Notes: generated by a model not told the origin, from the letters alone. A DNA stretch of 64,000 bases from Tianweitania sediminis (GCF_017813335.1 NZ_JAGIYY010000003.1:1-64000); one strand, 5' to 3'; positions 1 to 9,675 are shown, counted from the stretch's first letter. Numbers and translations: made by a program.

Positions 1-129
1 GCCGCCGGCGGGATCAGGAACGGAGCGGCAGCACGGCCCAACCTCGTGCGTCGCCTTCGCGAGATCTCTGGCGGTGCTATGATCCTGCTGGGCCTGGGAT
101 TAGCCTTCGCCAAACGTCCTAGCTCCTAA
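1..129 (+). CDS. LysE/RhtB-family exporter, C-terminal end only (cut by window edge)
   Basis: An open frame runs from the first base to a TAA at 127-129 and gives 42 residues ending GLGLAFAKRPSS. The pattern of a basic stretch followed by a short hydrophobic segment with a GLGL turn is how LysE/RhtB amino-acid exporters end, where the last membrane helix closes the protein. The start and most of the protein lie outside the window. The family call rests on this short tail only, so another small membrane transporter is possible. Confidence 0.45.
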   Translation, partial: AAGGIRNGAAARPNLVRRLREISGGAMILLGLGLAFAKRPSS

Positions 130-589
130 TCGGAAATCGACTTTCCTCGCTTAGCCATGCACGCACGTCGCTCTTCGACGTCTCTCTTAACACCAGCAAT
201 GCCACCTCTCAGCGACAAATGATGCTGTGCGCTCCTTGACACCAACCGCGATAGAGAAGCTGCCGTTCTGAATCTGCGTGATCGGGCAAAGTTTGCCGGG
301 TCCGGTTCCGACCCCTTCTCGGTCATTCGGGTAGATCGCGTACCCCACGGAAGCGGCCGTTCGGGAACCGGCAGCAGTCCGTTCCGTCATGTTCGACGCT
401 CGATATCGGCAAACGCAACTGGGAACAGGTTTCGGGAAAGCAGCCCACCAAACGCATCCGGAAAAACATCCTTCCCATACTATCCCGCTGACGTTCCCGA
501 TGGGGAATGTGCTGGCCGCTGCGCAATGCAGTCCTTCTGCTGTGCTCGTTAGACGCGAAGCAACACGCAGCCTGACCACCACCGAAAGA
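130..589. other. No gene recognised
   Basis: About 460 bases between the exporter tail and the oxidoreductase remnant. Open frames exist on both strands but none has a ribosome site, a family signature or convincing coding character. It is probably decayed DNA. Confidence 0.4.
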
Positions 590-694
590 AACGCCAATCT
601 TGCCGAGCGGCTTCTCGGTGGAATAGGCGACGACCGCCTCGACGGCCTCTTCGAACCGGAAACTCGGGCAATCTCGACCGTCAGGATGCGAAGC
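590..694 (-). pseudogene. Remnant of the 3' end of a medium-chain dehydrogenase (MDR/alcohol dehydrogenase) gene
   Basis: Read on the minus strand, one frame gives PSFRFEEAVEAVVAYSTEKP followed by LGKIGVSF. This fits the conserved C-terminus of zinc-type alcohol dehydrogenases and quinone oxidoreductases (aromatic, EEA, then GK[IV] and a final strand). The frame has no natural stop there and runs on into non-coding sequence. No upstream part of the gene exists because the rutE-like gene ends at 694. Only this tail of about 30 residues survives, so the call is tentative. Confidence 0.3.
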
Positions 695-1284
695 TAGACG
701 ATCGTAGCCGCTTCCTCGAAAGCTAGGCGCGGCAATCGCGGGAAGGTGCCAGACATGTTGCCGACACCGACATTTACGAGAAAGTTGCTGCGGATCGTGG
801 TGCCTGCAAAGAAGGCCTCATCAACGAGCTTGTTGTCGAAGCCGGACATTGGACCTGTATCGAGCCCCAATGCACGCGCGGCAAGGATGAGATAGGCGCC
901 CTGAAGACTGCCGTTGCGAAAGGCGGTTTCGTGAGCCGTCGCTGGGCTGGATGTGAACCACGATTTCGCGTCGGCATGCGGGAAAAGTTGCGGAAGCTTC
1001 TCATAAAAGGCTTCGTCGTGTGCGACGATGACGGTGAGCGGGGCCTGAAGCGTCTTCTCGAGGTTTGCCCGCGACAGTGCAGGCGCGAGCTTCTGTTTGG
1101 CTGCCGGCGACTTAACGAAACAGAAGCGGCCCGGGCTGCAGTTGGCCGATGTGGGGCCCACCTTGACTAGGTCGTAGAGGGCCCGGATGGTCCCGTCGTC
1201 GATATCCTCGTCGGACCACTTATTGTAGGTTCGCGCCTCGGTGAAAATCTGGGCGATGACGTTTGCGTCAACGGGTGACTTCAT
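694..1284 (-). CDS. rutE: Nitroreductase-family malonic semialdehyde reductase (RutE-like)
   Basis: A 196-residue FMN-dependent reductase, the usual length for RutE, which reduces toxic malonic semialdehyde to 3-hydroxypropionate with NAD(P)H. Hallmarks seen are [14 protein letters not shown] near residue 40, [15 protein letters not shown] near 100, [15 protein letters not shown] and [12 protein letters not shown], all matching the RutE/HadB subgroup. It is the last gene of the catabolic operon, 36 nt after the flavin reductase. No other rut gene (pyrimidine ring opening) is present, so here it probably handles a C3 semialdehyde made by the operon's own pathway. That last point is inference. 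Confidence 0.85.
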   Translation of the reverse strand: MKSPVDANVIAQIFTEARTYNKWSDEDIDDGTIRALYDLVKVGPTSANCSPGRFCFVKSPAAKQKLAPALSRANLEKTLQAPLTVIVAHDEAFYEKLPQLFPHADAKSWFTSSPATAHETAFRNGSLQGAYLILAARALGLDTGPMSGFDNKLVDEAFFAGTTIRSNFLVNVGVGNMSGTFPRLPRLAFEEAATIV

Positions 1285-1320
1285 TCTGCAGGTATCCGTT
1301 TCTTTGAACTTGTTCGGTGT

Positions 1321-1866
1321 CTAGGACGGATCGCTGGACAGCGAGCGAAAACGCGAGCCGTGGAACACGAGTGGTTCTCCGTCGGTGCGTATCCAACCGC
1401 TGCCAGGCTGAACAAGGACGACCGTGTGATCTCCGGCATCGACCTCGTTGAAGATCGAGCATTCGAGCCAACCGCTGCTTTCCGGGACGATGATGGACCG
1501 GGTGCCGGAGCGCGTTACCTTCAAGGTCACGTTCTCGAACCGCTTCTTCGGGTCAGAGGAGGATAGCTGTCGGCACAAATCCTGCTGATGGGCCGCGAAG
1601 AGGGATATGCCGAGTTGCGGCGCCTGGCGCAGGGTCGGCCAAGTTCGCGATGTCTTCTGTATCGCGAATAGGGCCAACGGCGGGTCCATCGAAATACCCG
1701 TCATGAATGATGAGGCGACCAGGACCCGCGGCTCACCGTCCACCTCAGCGCCGATCGCGACAACGCCAGCGGGATGGTGACCGAACACGCGTCGGACACC
1801 TTGCCCATCGAGCGAGACCGGCTCCCAGTTCGATGGGATGGGACTCGTTTCCGGTGACAAAGGCAT
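1321..1866 (-). CDS. Flavin reductase domain protein (FMN reductase partner of the monooxygenase)
   Basis: A 181-residue flavin-reductase-like protein starting at MPLSPETS. The sequence VFGHHPAGVVAIGA, then LVASSFMTGISMDPPLALFAI and ISLFAAHQQDLCRQLSS, is the standard layout of the RutF/HpaC/NtaB flavin-binding fold. This start lies 10 nt after the CoA-transferase stop; a longer frame upstream only reads antisense-type sequence through that gene. It most likely reduces FMN with NAD(P)H and hands FMNH2 to the NtaA/DmoA-type oxygenase in the same operon (4254-5639), making a two-component monooxygenase. Confidence 0.8.
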   Translation of the reverse strand: MPLSPETSPIPSNWEPVSLDGQGVRRVFGHHPAGVVAIGAEVDGEPRVLVASSFMTGISMDPPLALFAIQKTSRTWPTLRQAPQLGISLFAAHQQDLCRQLSSSDPKKRFENVTLKVTRSGTRSIIVPESSGWLECSIFNEVDAGDHTVVLVQPGSGWIRTDGEPLVFHGSRFRSLSSDPS

Positions 1867-1876
1867 GGCGGTCACT

Positions 1877-3007
1877 CTACTTGGTTGTTTCGAGCAGGGC
1901 GCGGATTGCGGCCTCCTGCTGTCCGGAAGCCGGCGCTGGACTTCTTGGCGCAAGATCGAAGCCTGAGATGGAAACAGGCGATCCGACAAGTGGATAACTG
2001 CCCCGTTCCTCGTCATCGACGACGCTGAAGTAGCCGCATCCCGCCATTTCGGCCGAATTCCACATCTGGTGCAACGACTGCACCGGCCCCGCCGGAATCC
2101 TTGCTTCCTCCAACTCGCGCAGCGCTTCCGCCGAGGTGCGCTTCGCCGCCCACTCCGCCATGATCGAGCTGAGTGTCGCACCGTTGCGCCCACGGCCGGG
2201 ATCGTTGGCAAAGTCCGGCTGGGCGATCATGTCGAGGCGACCGACCAGCTTCGCCCACCGCGCAAAAATCGGGTTGCCTACGACCTGAACGACGATATGG
2301 CCGTCGGTTGTTCCGTAGATGTCGGATGGCCCGGCCACCGTGCTTCGGTTGCCTGTGCGCTGCCTGTCGTGCCCGTTCCTCAGGTCCTCGATCAGCGTCG
2401 CGTTCGTCATGGACAGTGCGGTGCTCATGAGGGACGCCTCGATCAAACGTCCCTTTCCTGAGATCGTCCGGTCGTAGAGCGCGGCGGCAATGGCAAATGC
2501 CATCGCGTAAGCTGTGCTGTAGTCGACGTAAGTCACCTGCGATCGCGTCGGGCTATCGGGGCCGCCAGTCAGCGCCACAGCACCCGACATCGCCTGTGCC
2601 ACGCCGTCGAAACCCGTGCGGTCGGCCAACGGCCCTTTCGAACCGAACGCCGTTATGCAGGCGAGGATGATATCGGCGCGCCTGGCTTGCAGCACATCGA
2701 ACCCTATCCCCAACCGCTCAAGACCGCTCACGGGCATGTTGGCGAGCACTACGTCGCTGACGGATACAAGCCCGAGGAAGGTGGCACGATCGGCGTCGGA
2801 CTTCAGATCCAGCTCGATCGATCTCTTGTTGCGGTTGTTCACGATGAACGCAGCGCCATCCAAGCCCTCGCGTTCAGCCATCAGGCTGCGATCCTCGCTG
2901 CCGCCACGACGGTCTATCCGAATGACGTCGGCACCCATGTCGGCAAGCAGGGCGCCGCATGCCGGTCCGGCAAGGAAGCGGCTCAAATCGAGTACCCGCA
3001 CGGCCAT
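1877..3007 (-). CDS. CaiB/BaiF family (type III) CoA-transferase
   Basis: About 376 residues with the family N-terminus VRVLDLSRFLAGPACGALLA and DMGADVIRI, the nucleophile region with NRNKRSIELDL, and the FDGVAQAMSGAV segment before the YVDYSTAYA loop. Family III transferases move CoA between acyl-CoA and free acids. I placed the start at the ATG at 3007, preceded by GGAG/AGG. A GTG at 3028 in the same frame is a real alternative, because GPL before the conserved AVRVLDL is common in the family. It lies between the thiolase and the flavin reductase, so CoA transfer to the pathway substrate is likely. Confidence 0.85.
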   Translation of the reverse strand: MAVRVLDLSRFLAGPACGALLADMGADVIRIDRRGGSEDRSLMAEREGLDGAAFIVNNRNKRSIELDLKSDADRATFLGLVSVSDVVLANMPVSGLERLGIGFDVLQARRADIILACITAFGSKGPLADRTGFDGVAQAMSGAVALTGGPDSPTRSQVTYVDYSTAYAMAFAIAAALYDRTISGKGRLIEASLMSTALSMTNATLIEDLRNGHDRQRTGNRSTVAGPSDIYGTTDGHIVVQVVGNPIFARWAKLVGRLDMIAQPDFANDPGRGRNGATLSSIMAEWAAKRTSAEALRELEEARIPAGPVQSLHQMWNSAEMAGCGYFSVVDDEERGSYPLVGSPVSISGFDLAPRSPAPASGQQEAAIRALLETTK

Positions 3008-3051
3008 CAGCGGACCTGGCTCCCGCACATCGCCCGAATTGGTTGGCGGGC

Positions 3052-4230
3052 TCAAGAGGTCACCTCCAGCAAGGCCGCGCAGCCCATGCCGCCGGCAACG
3101 CACATGCTGACGACGGCATACTTCGCGTCGCGGCGCTTCCCTTCAAGCAATGCGTGTCCAACGAGCCGCGCTCCCGACATGCCGAACGGGTGGCCGATAC
3201 TGATGGCGCCGCCGTTGACATTCACCCGCTCTGGATCGATGCGGAGTTCATCTCGGCAGTAGACCGCCTGAGATGCGAAAGCCTCATTCAGTTCCCATAG
3301 ATCGATATCCTGCACGCCAAGACCGTGGCGCGAAAGAAGCCGCGGGATTGCCAGTACAGGTCCGATCCCCATCTCGTCCGGAGAGCAGCCGTGCGACACG
3401 AAACCGCGAAAGATGCCCAAGGGCTTCAATCCGTGTGACTTCAGGAACTCGCCCGAAACGAGAACCGATGCCGACGCGCCATCCGAGAGCTGGCTCGCAT
3501 TACCCGCGGTGACGAAGCCGCCTTCGCGCACAGGTTTCAACTGCCCCAGCCCCTCTTTTGTTGTTTGAGGCCGTGCGCCTTCGTCGTGGCGAAGGACGAC
3601 AGGCTCTAGGCGAGACTTGCTGCTTTCCTTGTCGGTGACGAGCATCGTTGTCGCGATCGGTTCGATTTCTTCCTCGAACAGGCCGCGCTGCCGGGCCGCG
3701 CCATTCCTTGCCTGACTTTCCGCGGAGAAGGCATCCTGCGCCTCACGGCTGATGCCGTAGCGTTGTGCCACAATATCGGCGGTTTCGATCATCGACATGT
3801 AGATGTCTGGCCGCTCACGGAGCAGCGCCTCATTCTGGTAGAGTTCCCGTTTGACCTGGGGCTGAACCAGGCTGATCGACTCGACCCCGCCAGCAACCGC
3901 AGCCGGTACCCCATCGAGCCTGATGCGGCCGGCGGCATTGGCAATCGCTTCAAGGCCGGAGGCGCAAAAGCGGCTCACCGTAACGCCAGCGGAGCCGACC
4001 GGCAGACCCGCCACCAGCGCGCCATGGCGAGCCACGTTGCCACCGGTCGCACCTTCCGGATAACCACAGCCGATGATCACATCCTCGATGGCGTCGGGCT
4101 CGACCCCGGCCCGCCTGATGGCATGAGTTATCGCGTGGCTGATCAAGTCAGCTCCCTTGGTAACATTGAGGGCACCCTTGAACGCCTTGCCGATTGGCGT
4201 GCGTGCGGTGGAGACGATAAATGCTTCCAA
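3052..4230 (-). CDS. Thiolase (acetyl-CoA acetyltransferase / 3-ketoacyl-CoA thiolase)
   Basis: A 392-residue thiolase of normal length. Catalytic features are all visible: Cys89 in VSRFCASGLEA, NEAFASQ, GHPFGMSGAR with the catalytic His, and the second Cys in MCVAGGMG near residue 379. It cleaves 3-ketoacyl-CoA to acetyl-CoA plus a shortened acyl-CoA, or runs in reverse. It follows the monooxygenase by 23 nt. The operon lacks a 3-hydroxyacyl-CoA dehydrogenase, so that step must come from elsewhere if this is a beta-oxidation-like route. Confidence 0.9.
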   Translation of the reverse strand: MEAFIVSTARTPIGKAFKGALNVTKGADLISHAITHAIRRAGVEPDAIEDVIIGCGYPEGATGGNVARHGALVAGLPVGSAGVTVSRFCASGLEAIANAAGRIRLDGVPAAVAGGVESISLVQPQVKRELYQNEALLRERPDIYMSMIETADIVAQRYGISREAQDAFSAESQARNGAARQRGLFEEEIEPIATTMLVTDKESSKSRLEPVVLRHDEGARPQTTKEGLGQLKPVREGGFVTAGNASQLSDGASASVLVSGEFLKSHGLKPLGIFRGFVSHGCSPDEMGIGPVLAIPRLLSRHGLGVQDIDLWELNEAFASQAVYCRDELRIDPERVNVNGGAISIGHPFGMSGARLVGHALLEGKRRDAKYAVVSMCVAGGMGCAALLEVTS

Positions 4231-4253
4231 TGTCCTGCCTCCTAGCGCCGGTA

Positions 4254-5639
4254 TCAGCCTGCCGCCGCCAAGCGGCCTGTTTCGGCTGCTGTCTTGTGCC
4301 AGGGCACCTTCGGAAGCCCAAGATTGTCGCGCAATGTCTTGCCTTCATAGTCGAGTCGAAGGAGTCCCCGCCGCTGCAGCTCCGGCGTGACCAGTGTGAC
4401 GAAATCCTTGACGGCGCCGTTCGTGAAAGGCGGTAGGTAGATGAAGCCGTCGGCAGCGCCGGTCGTCAGCCACTCTTCCATCATGTCGGCCAGCTGGACG
4501 GGCGTGCAGACCATTCCCAGATGCCAGTAGCCTTCGGCGATCGCCTCGTAGAGCTGCCGGACCGTCAGGCGATCCTCTTTGACGCGCGCGATCAGCTTGG
4601 CCTTGGCCGAACCATGCTTCTGGAAATCGACATACTCGCTCTCGCCATCCACGGCCGCCAGCGGCACCGGCTCATCGAGCGGCAGGTGGGACATGTCGCC
4701 AAAGATCGGCAGGATCATACCCAAGCCGGCCTTTGGATCGATCAGCCTCTGCATCTCGTCGAACTTGGCGCGCGCCTCGGCTTCTGTTTCGCCGATAAAG
4801 GCCATCACGCCTGGCATGATCTTGAGGCTGTCAGGATCACGCCCACGGGCAGCGAGACGCTGCTTCACGCCGGCATAGTAGGCGCGCGCGCTCTCGAGGT
4901 CCGGCTGACCAGCGTAAAGAACATCGGCATAGTCGGCAGCGAAGTCCTGAGACTGCGCACTGTCCCCCGCCGTGACCGCCACCGGATAGCCCTGGGGGGG
5001 ACGAGCGACGTCCAAGGGACCGCGTACCGAGAAGTGCTCGCCCTTGTGGTTCAGCACGTTGAGCTTGGCGACATCCAGGTAAACCCCGGATTCCTTGTCA
5101 CGAGGAAACGCGTTCTCCGCCCAGCTGTCCCAAAGTCCCCGAGTGACGGCGATGAACTCCTTTGCCCTCTCATGACGAAATTTCCCGTCGGGCAGGCTGT
5201 CGTAGCCGAAGTTGCGCGCCTCGTCGGGCGAGAACGAGGTGACAATGTTCCAGCCCGCGCGACCGCCGCTGATGTGGTCAATGGTTGCAAACTTGCGAGC
5301 CAGGTCGAACGGGTGATTGTAGGTCGTCGAGGCCGTCGCCACCAAACCGACGTGCTCCGTTACGGCGGCCAGCGCGGCCAGCAGAGTCAGCGGCTCGTGC
5401 TTAACGATGTGGTGAAGCCGTTCTCTTGCAAGCTTCGGATTATCGAGGTCGCGAGTGGCAGCAACGTCTGCCAGGAACATCATGTCGAAACGGCCCTGCT
5501 CTGCCAGTTTTAGAGCCTCAACGTAGTGGCTAAAACGCATGTTGCCGTCCGCCGGGACGTCGGGATGCCGCCAGCAGGCAGGATGGTAACCAAGATTTCC
5601 GAGTGAAAGTGCCAGGCTCAACTGACGTTTCTTGGCCAT
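4254..5639 (-). CDS. NtaA/DmoA/SnaA-family FMN-dependent monooxygenase (bacterial luciferase superfamily)
   Basis: A 461-residue oxygenase component. It opens with LSLALSLGNLGYHPACWRHP, continues with RFDMMFLADV and HEPLTLLAALAAVTEHVGL, then TASTTYNHPFDLARKFATID and GGRAGWNIVTS, all hallmarks of the nitrilotriacetate / dimethylsulfide / pristinamycin monooxygenase family. The ATG at 5639 is preceded by GGGAGG at good spacing; 19 further in-frame residues upstream look non-coding. Members use FMNH2 and O2 to oxidise C-N, C-S or C-C bonds, so the likely partner is the flavin reductase at 1321-1866. The substrate cannot be read from sequence. Confidence 0.88.
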   Translation of the reverse strand: MAKKRQLSLALSLGNLGYHPACWRHPDVPADGNMRFSHYVEALKLAEQGRFDMMFLADVAATRDLDNPKLARERLHHIVKHEPLTLLAALAAVTEHVGLVATASTTYNHPFDLARKFATIDHISGGRAGWNIVTSFSPDEARNFGYDSLPDGKFRHERAKEFIAVTRGLWDSWAENAFPRDKESGVYLDVAKLNVLNHKGEHFSVRGPLDVARPPQGYPVAVTAGDSAQSQDFAADYADVLYAGQPDLESARAYYAGVKQRLAARGRDPDSLKIMPGVMAFIGETEAEARAKFDEMQRLIDPKAGLGMILPIFGDMSHLPLDEPVPLAAVDGESEYVDFQKHGSAKAKLIARVKEDRLTVRQLYEAIAEGYWHLGMVCTPVQLADMMEEWLTTGAADGFIYLPPFTNGAVKDFVTLVTPELQRRGLLRLDYEGKTLRDNLGLPKVPWHKTAAETGRLAAAG

Positions 5640-5679
5640 GATAGGCCTCCCATGAGATACTTCGATTGGAATGGCTGGC

Positions 5680-6828
5680 TTAGGTGGTCGGGACAACGAT
5701 CGGCTTGTTTGCCTTGAACCCGCAGTTCACGATTGCACCCTGCGAGAGGATGCTGTCCCCGGATACGATGGTGCGTATCTTCCAGCCGCAATCGAGCTTG
5801 ACGTGAACGTGCTGGAAGGGCCCTAGGAAGGTGATCCCCTCGACCACGCCCCGAATATATGGCGCAGTGCATCCCGTGGGCTCCTGGCCGTCCTCGACGA
5901 CTACACAGTCTTCAGGTCGAACGATTAGCTTCGAACGGTCGGACGCGTGTTCGGGCATGCGGGCCCGTATCTCCAGGCCTCCCTCGACGTGCACCCAGGT
6001 TTCGCCGCCACGCTCGAACATTTCCAAAACGTCCACTGCATTCGCGTCGCCAAGGAACTGCGCCGACCATAAAGTGCGCGGGCTGCGATAGATCGCCGCC
6101 GGCTTGTCATTCTCCACGATATCCCCGGCGCGCAGGATGATGATCCTGTCCGACATGGACATCGCTTCTTCTTGGTCATGCGTGACGTAAAGCGTAGGAA
6201 TACGGGTCTCGATCTGGATGCGCCGGATCTCGTCCTGAAGGTTTTGCCGAAGGCGCCGGTCGAGCGCGCCGAGCGGTTCATCCATCAAGAGCAGGTCGGG
6301 CTCAAAGACGAGTGCACGTGCCAGAGCCACACGCTGCGCCTGGCCGCCTGAGATTTCGGATGGAAATCGTTTCGCCAGCTGCTCAAGCCCAACGAGCTGG
6401 AGGAAGTGCATGACGCGTCCGCGTTTCTGCACTTCCGGCAGGCCGCGCACCTTCAACGGAAACGCTACGTTATCGAACACCGATTTGTTCGGGAAAAGCG
6501 TGTAACGCTGGAACACCATCCCGATGTTACGCGCATGCGGTGGAGCGAAGGTCACGTCCCGGCCACGTGAGATCACCTTACCTTCCGAAGGCTCTGAAAT
6601 CCCAGCGGCGATCGACAGGATTGTCGATTTGCCGGAACCGGAGGGCCCCAGCAGCGTCAAGAACTCGGAGCTGCCGACGGTCATGTCGATCGGATTGAGG
6701 ACCCTGAGCGATCCGTAATCCTTGGCGACGCCCTGCATTTCCAACGCGGGGGATTGCTCCCGTTGGTCTTCAGGAATTCTGGCCAACTTGATGCTGCTCC
6801 CCATGGCTGTGTTGGAGTGGATGTTCAT
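5680..6828 (-). CDS. ABC transporter ATP-binding protein, PotA/spermidine-putrescine type
   Basis: A 382-residue ATPase: Walker A GPSGSGKST at about 61-69, Q-loop in GMVFQRYTLFPN, signature ISGGQAQR, Walker B LLLMDEPLGALD and the switch His in YVTHDQEEAMSMSD. A TOBE-like C-terminal part holds VRPEDCVVVEDG. Its start codon overlaps the stop of the second permease by 4 nt (ATGA). With the binding protein and two permeases it makes a complete importer of the polyamine/opine/organic-acid class (MOI-type). Confidence 0.9.
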   Translation of the reverse strand: MNIHSNTAMGSSIKLARIPEDQREQSPALEMQGVAKDYGSLRVLNPIDMTVGSSEFLTLLGPSGSGKSTILSIAAGISEPSEGKVISRGRDVTFAPPHARNIGMVFQRYTLFPNKSVFDNVAFPLKVRGLPEVQKRGRVMHFLQLVGLEQLAKRFPSEISGGQAQRVALARALVFEPDLLLMDEPLGALDRRLRQNLQDEIRRIQIETRIPTLYVTHDQEEAMSMSDRIIILRAGDIVENDKPAAIYRSPRTLWSAQFLGDANAVDVLEMFERGGETWVHVEGGLEIRARMPEHASDRSKLIVRPEDCVVVEDGQEPTGCTAPYIRGVVEGITFLGPFQHVHVKLDCGWKIRTIVSGDSILSQGAIVNCGFKANKPIVVPTT

Positions 6829-7637
6829 GGTGTGGCCTCGTCGGACTTCGGCTCCCGCCGCCCCCGCAACTTGCCGAGAAGAGCTGCGGATGCCCCTAAG
6901 ACGAGTGTCATGACGATCAGGAGGGTTGCGATCGCCGTGACGGATGGATCGATCATCTCCTGGAGGATGGCGAACATTCGCGTCGGGAGAGTCGGAACGA
7001 TCGTCGGCCCGATGAAAATGGCCAGCGTGACCTCATCCCATGAGGTAATGAAGGAGATCAGGAAGCCAACAATCACACTGATCGCTAGGTTGGGAACCAC
7101 GATCTCGCGCATGATGCGCGGCCACTTCGCGCCCAGAGAACTGGCAGCCGTCCACAACAACGGGTCGAGCGTATCGACGGCATTTAGGAAGATGATCGCC
7201 GTGAGGGGAATCGCAAGGCAAGCATGGGCTAGCGTCAGGACCGGAGCAGAGCCGAGAAGCCCCAAAGGTAGCAACAGCGTAAACAGACCAGTCGCCATCA
7301 CGACGTGAGGTGCGACCAGCGGCAGCATGAGGAAGATGCGCATGCCTAGGCTGATTTTTCCGTGCCGCATATGCGCAATGCCCACCAGAAAGCCTGCAAC
7401 GACTGAAATGACCGATGCCCCGATCGCGATCCAGAGCGACAGCTTAGCGGATTCGAGCCACCGGCCGTCGTTCAGTACCGCGTCGTACCAACGCGTCGAC
7501 ACCTCGGTCGGCGGAAAGATGAGAAGGTCGGATTTGCCGAAGCTCATCGGGACGATGATCACGAGAGGCAGAAGCAGGAAGATGACCAGCAAAACGCAGT
7601 AGGCCCAGCCGAGCAGTTGCAGGGGACGCCGTCTCAT
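6825..7637 (-). CDS. ABC transporter permease, PotC-like
   Basis: A 270-residue inner-membrane permease starting MRRRPLQLLGW with six hydrophobic segments (first near 8-30) and the EAA loop SSLGAKWPRIMREIVVPNL that docks on the ATPase. The start at 7637 overlaps the stop of the preceding permease gene by 4 nt; longer in-frame extension upstream reads as arginine-rich antisense. PotC-type permeases form the second half of the translocation pore. Confidence 0.88.
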   Translation of the reverse strand: MRRRPLQLLGWAYCVLLVIFLLLPLVIIVPMSFGKSDLLIFPPTEVSTRWYDAVLNDGRWLESAKLSLWIAIGASVISVVAGFLVGIAHMRHGKISLGMRIFLMLPLVAPHVVMATGLFTLLLPLGLLGSAPVLTLAHACLAIPLTAIIFLNAVDTLDPLLWTAASSLGAKWPRIMREIVVPNLAISVIVGFLISFITSWDEVTLAIFIGPTIVPTLPTRMFAILQEMIDPSVTAIATLLIVMTLVLGASAALLGKLRGRREPKSDEATP

Positions 7638-8554
7638 TTGGTCATCTCCTGCGAAATCTTGCGGAATGAGCCTCCGGAGAGAACGAGAGCAACCAGGGCG
7701 ATTGCCAGCAGGCAGATCGTCAGGAGTACGCCGGTCGCAGCAGGGATACCGCTCGAATATTGGGTGCTCAGATCGGACTTCATCTGCATTGCGATCATGA
7801 TCTCGCTCGTGCTGCCGAGCAGTGCCGGCGCGACGAAGAATGCGCTCGTCAGGACGAAGACGATCAGGAAGGTCATCACGAAGGAGACGCGGATCTGCGG
7901 CCAATAGATCTCGCGGAAGATCAGGAGATTTCGGGCGCCCAGCGTGCGGGCTGCGGTGATGAGGTCCCAGTCGATCCGGCGCATCGCCGCGACCAGCAGG
8001 ATCGTTGCATACGGGATCATGAAATGGACCATCGACAGGACGACTGCCCCGCGTGTGTAGGTCAGCGAGAGCGGTCGCTCGGTGGCGCCCACGCCCTGCA
8101 GCAGAGCATTAAGCGGGCCAAGGCGAGCCAGGATGACCTGCCAAGCAAATATCTTCACGAGCACCGACACCCAAAGGGACGCTACGATAAAGCCAAGGAC
8201 GATCGTGGTGACACGCGGGGACTGGCGTGCCAGGAAAGCCGAAGCCGGTATGGCCAGCCAGAGCGTGATTGCCGTGACGGTGAATGCGATCTCGAAGGTC
8301 TGCCGCAGCACGATGGTATAGGGCGATTGGGTGAGCAGCGTCTGGAAGTTCGAAATCGACCAGGCACCGCCCGGCCGCAACGAATCGTATAGCGCGAGCG
8401 CCAGTGGCAAGAGCACGACAGCAAACACGAGCAGCACCGCCGGTGACAACAGCAGTCCACGGAGGAGGGCTCGCTTCAACTGGCGTTTGCGAGACGCGGC
8501 CGCGATCGATGGCGTCGATCCGGCACCATCTTCAGATATGGTGATCAAGGCCAT
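7634..8554 (-). CDS. ABC transporter permease, PotB-like
   Basis: A 306-residue permease with a polar N-terminal tail of about 30 residues, then six predicted membrane helices and the EAA motif in ARTLGARNLLIFREIYWPQI. It lies 5 nt after the binding-protein gene and overlaps the next permease. It pairs with the PotC-like protein to form the channel of the importer. Confidence 0.88.
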   Translation of the reverse strand: MALITISEDGAGSTPSIAAASRKRQLKRALLRGLLLSPAVLLVFAVVLLPLALALYDSLRPGGAWSISNFQTLLTQSPYTIVLRQTFEIAFTVTAITLWLAIPASAFLARQSPRVTTIVLGFIVASLWVSVLVKIFAWQVILARLGPLNALLQGVGATERPLSLTYTRGAVVLSMVHFMIPYATILLVAAMRRIDWDLITAARTLGARNLLIFREIYWPQIRVSFVMTFLIVFVLTSAFFVAPALLGSTSEIMIAMQMKSDLSTQYSSGIPAATGVLLTICLLAIALVALVLSGGSFRKISQEMTK

Positions 8555-8559
8555 GGGTC

Positions 8560-9675
8560 TTACTGCTTTACGACCCAGGCATCCCAGCGCTTCTGGACAT
8601 CAGCGATGTTGTCGGCCCACCAGGCGCCGTCGATCACCGATGCCTGGGCGACGTGATCCGGTGCCGTCGGAAGAATGTCGAGGACCGCCTTGTCGACCAT
8701 TTCTGCGACATTCTTGTTGCCGCCCGAGTAACCAATCGCGTTTGCCAGTGCCGCCTGCCGCTCAGCACGCTGCATGTAGTACAGCAAGGCTTCCGCGTTC
8801 CTGGCGTTCTTCGCCCCCTTCAGGATAAATGTCCACGAGCTGTGCAGAAGTGCCCCGTCCCAGGAAATGGCCACTGGCTTGTCGCTTTTCATCGCGGTAA
8901 CCGCGCGCCCGTTCCAGGTGCTTCCTGCAACGAACTCGCCGGTGGCAACTCCCTGGACGGGCTGGTCCGCAGAGGTCCAGAATGCGCGAATTTCGGGTCG
9001 GATCTCGTCGAGCTTGGCAAAGGCCCTGTCAACGTCGAGCGGGTAGATCTTGTCAGGCTCGACACCATCGGCCAGCAGCGCGATCACGAGCGACATGGGC
9101 CCGTTCTGGAGCATACGGGGCCCAGGAAACCTCTCGGTGTCCCAGAAGTCGGCCCATGTCGCCATCGCAGGAGCACCTCCAGCGGTCGAGTAGACCAGAA
9201 CATCGGAGTATGGCGACGCCCAGGCGCCGTACTCGCTGGTCGAGCCTTCGACCATCTCGGATGCGATGTCGTCCCAGAAGCCATCTGGCAACTTATGGAA
9301 GATGCCTTCCCGTACCCCAAGAGGATATTCCTGATCCGAGATGGTCGCGCCGATGTCCCAGGGCATGTTGCCCGCGTCGACGAACTGCTGCAGCTGGGAG
9401 AAGTTTCGCGAGCCGGTCGAGTGAACGACCTTCACCCCGCATTCTTTCTCAAATGGCTCGAAGTAGTGCTCCTGAATGGCATTGCCGTAGGAGCCGCCGC
9501 TCGAGAAGAAGATGACTTCGCCTGATATCGGCTGTCCGTCTGGATGACAGCTGGCTGCCGCCGAGGCGCTGGCCATAAAGGCCGATCCGCCCAGAGCCAG
9601 TGCAACGGCGCAGAGACTGCTTTTCGGGACTGCCCATCGCTTTTGATGTTTCGTGGTTTCGTTTGCACGTTTCAT
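8560..9675 (-). CDS. ABC transporter periplasmic substrate-binding protein, PotD/PotF-like
   Basis: A 371-residue secreted binding protein. A basic N-terminus, a hydrophobic stretch (LCAVALALGGSAFMASASA) and a cleavage-like ASAAASC give a clear signal peptide, followed by EVIFFSSGGSYGNAIQEHYF as in extracellular solute-binding family 1/PotD proteins. The start overlaps the end of the hydratase gene by 4 nt. It should pick up the pathway substrate in the periplasm. Polyamine-type binding proteins also bind many other small amines and acids, so specificity is open. Confidence 0.87.
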   Translation of the reverse strand: MKRANETTKHQKRWAVPKSSLCAVALALGGSAFMASASAAASCHPDGQPISGEVIFFSSGGSYGNAIQEHYFEPFEKECGVKVVHSTGSRNFSQLQQFVDAGNMPWDIGATISDQEYPLGVREGIFHKLPDGFWDDIASEMVEGSTSEYGAWASPYSDVLVYSTAGGAPAMATWADFWDTERFPGPRMLQNGPMSLVIALLADGVEPDKIYPLDVDRAFAKLDEIRPEIRAFWTSADQPVQGVATGEFVAGSTWNGRAVTAMKSDKPVAISWDGALLHSSWTFILKGAKNARNAEALLYYMQRAERQAALANAIGYSGGNKNVAEMVDKAVLDILPTAPDHVAQASVIDGAWWADNIADVQKRWDAWVVKQ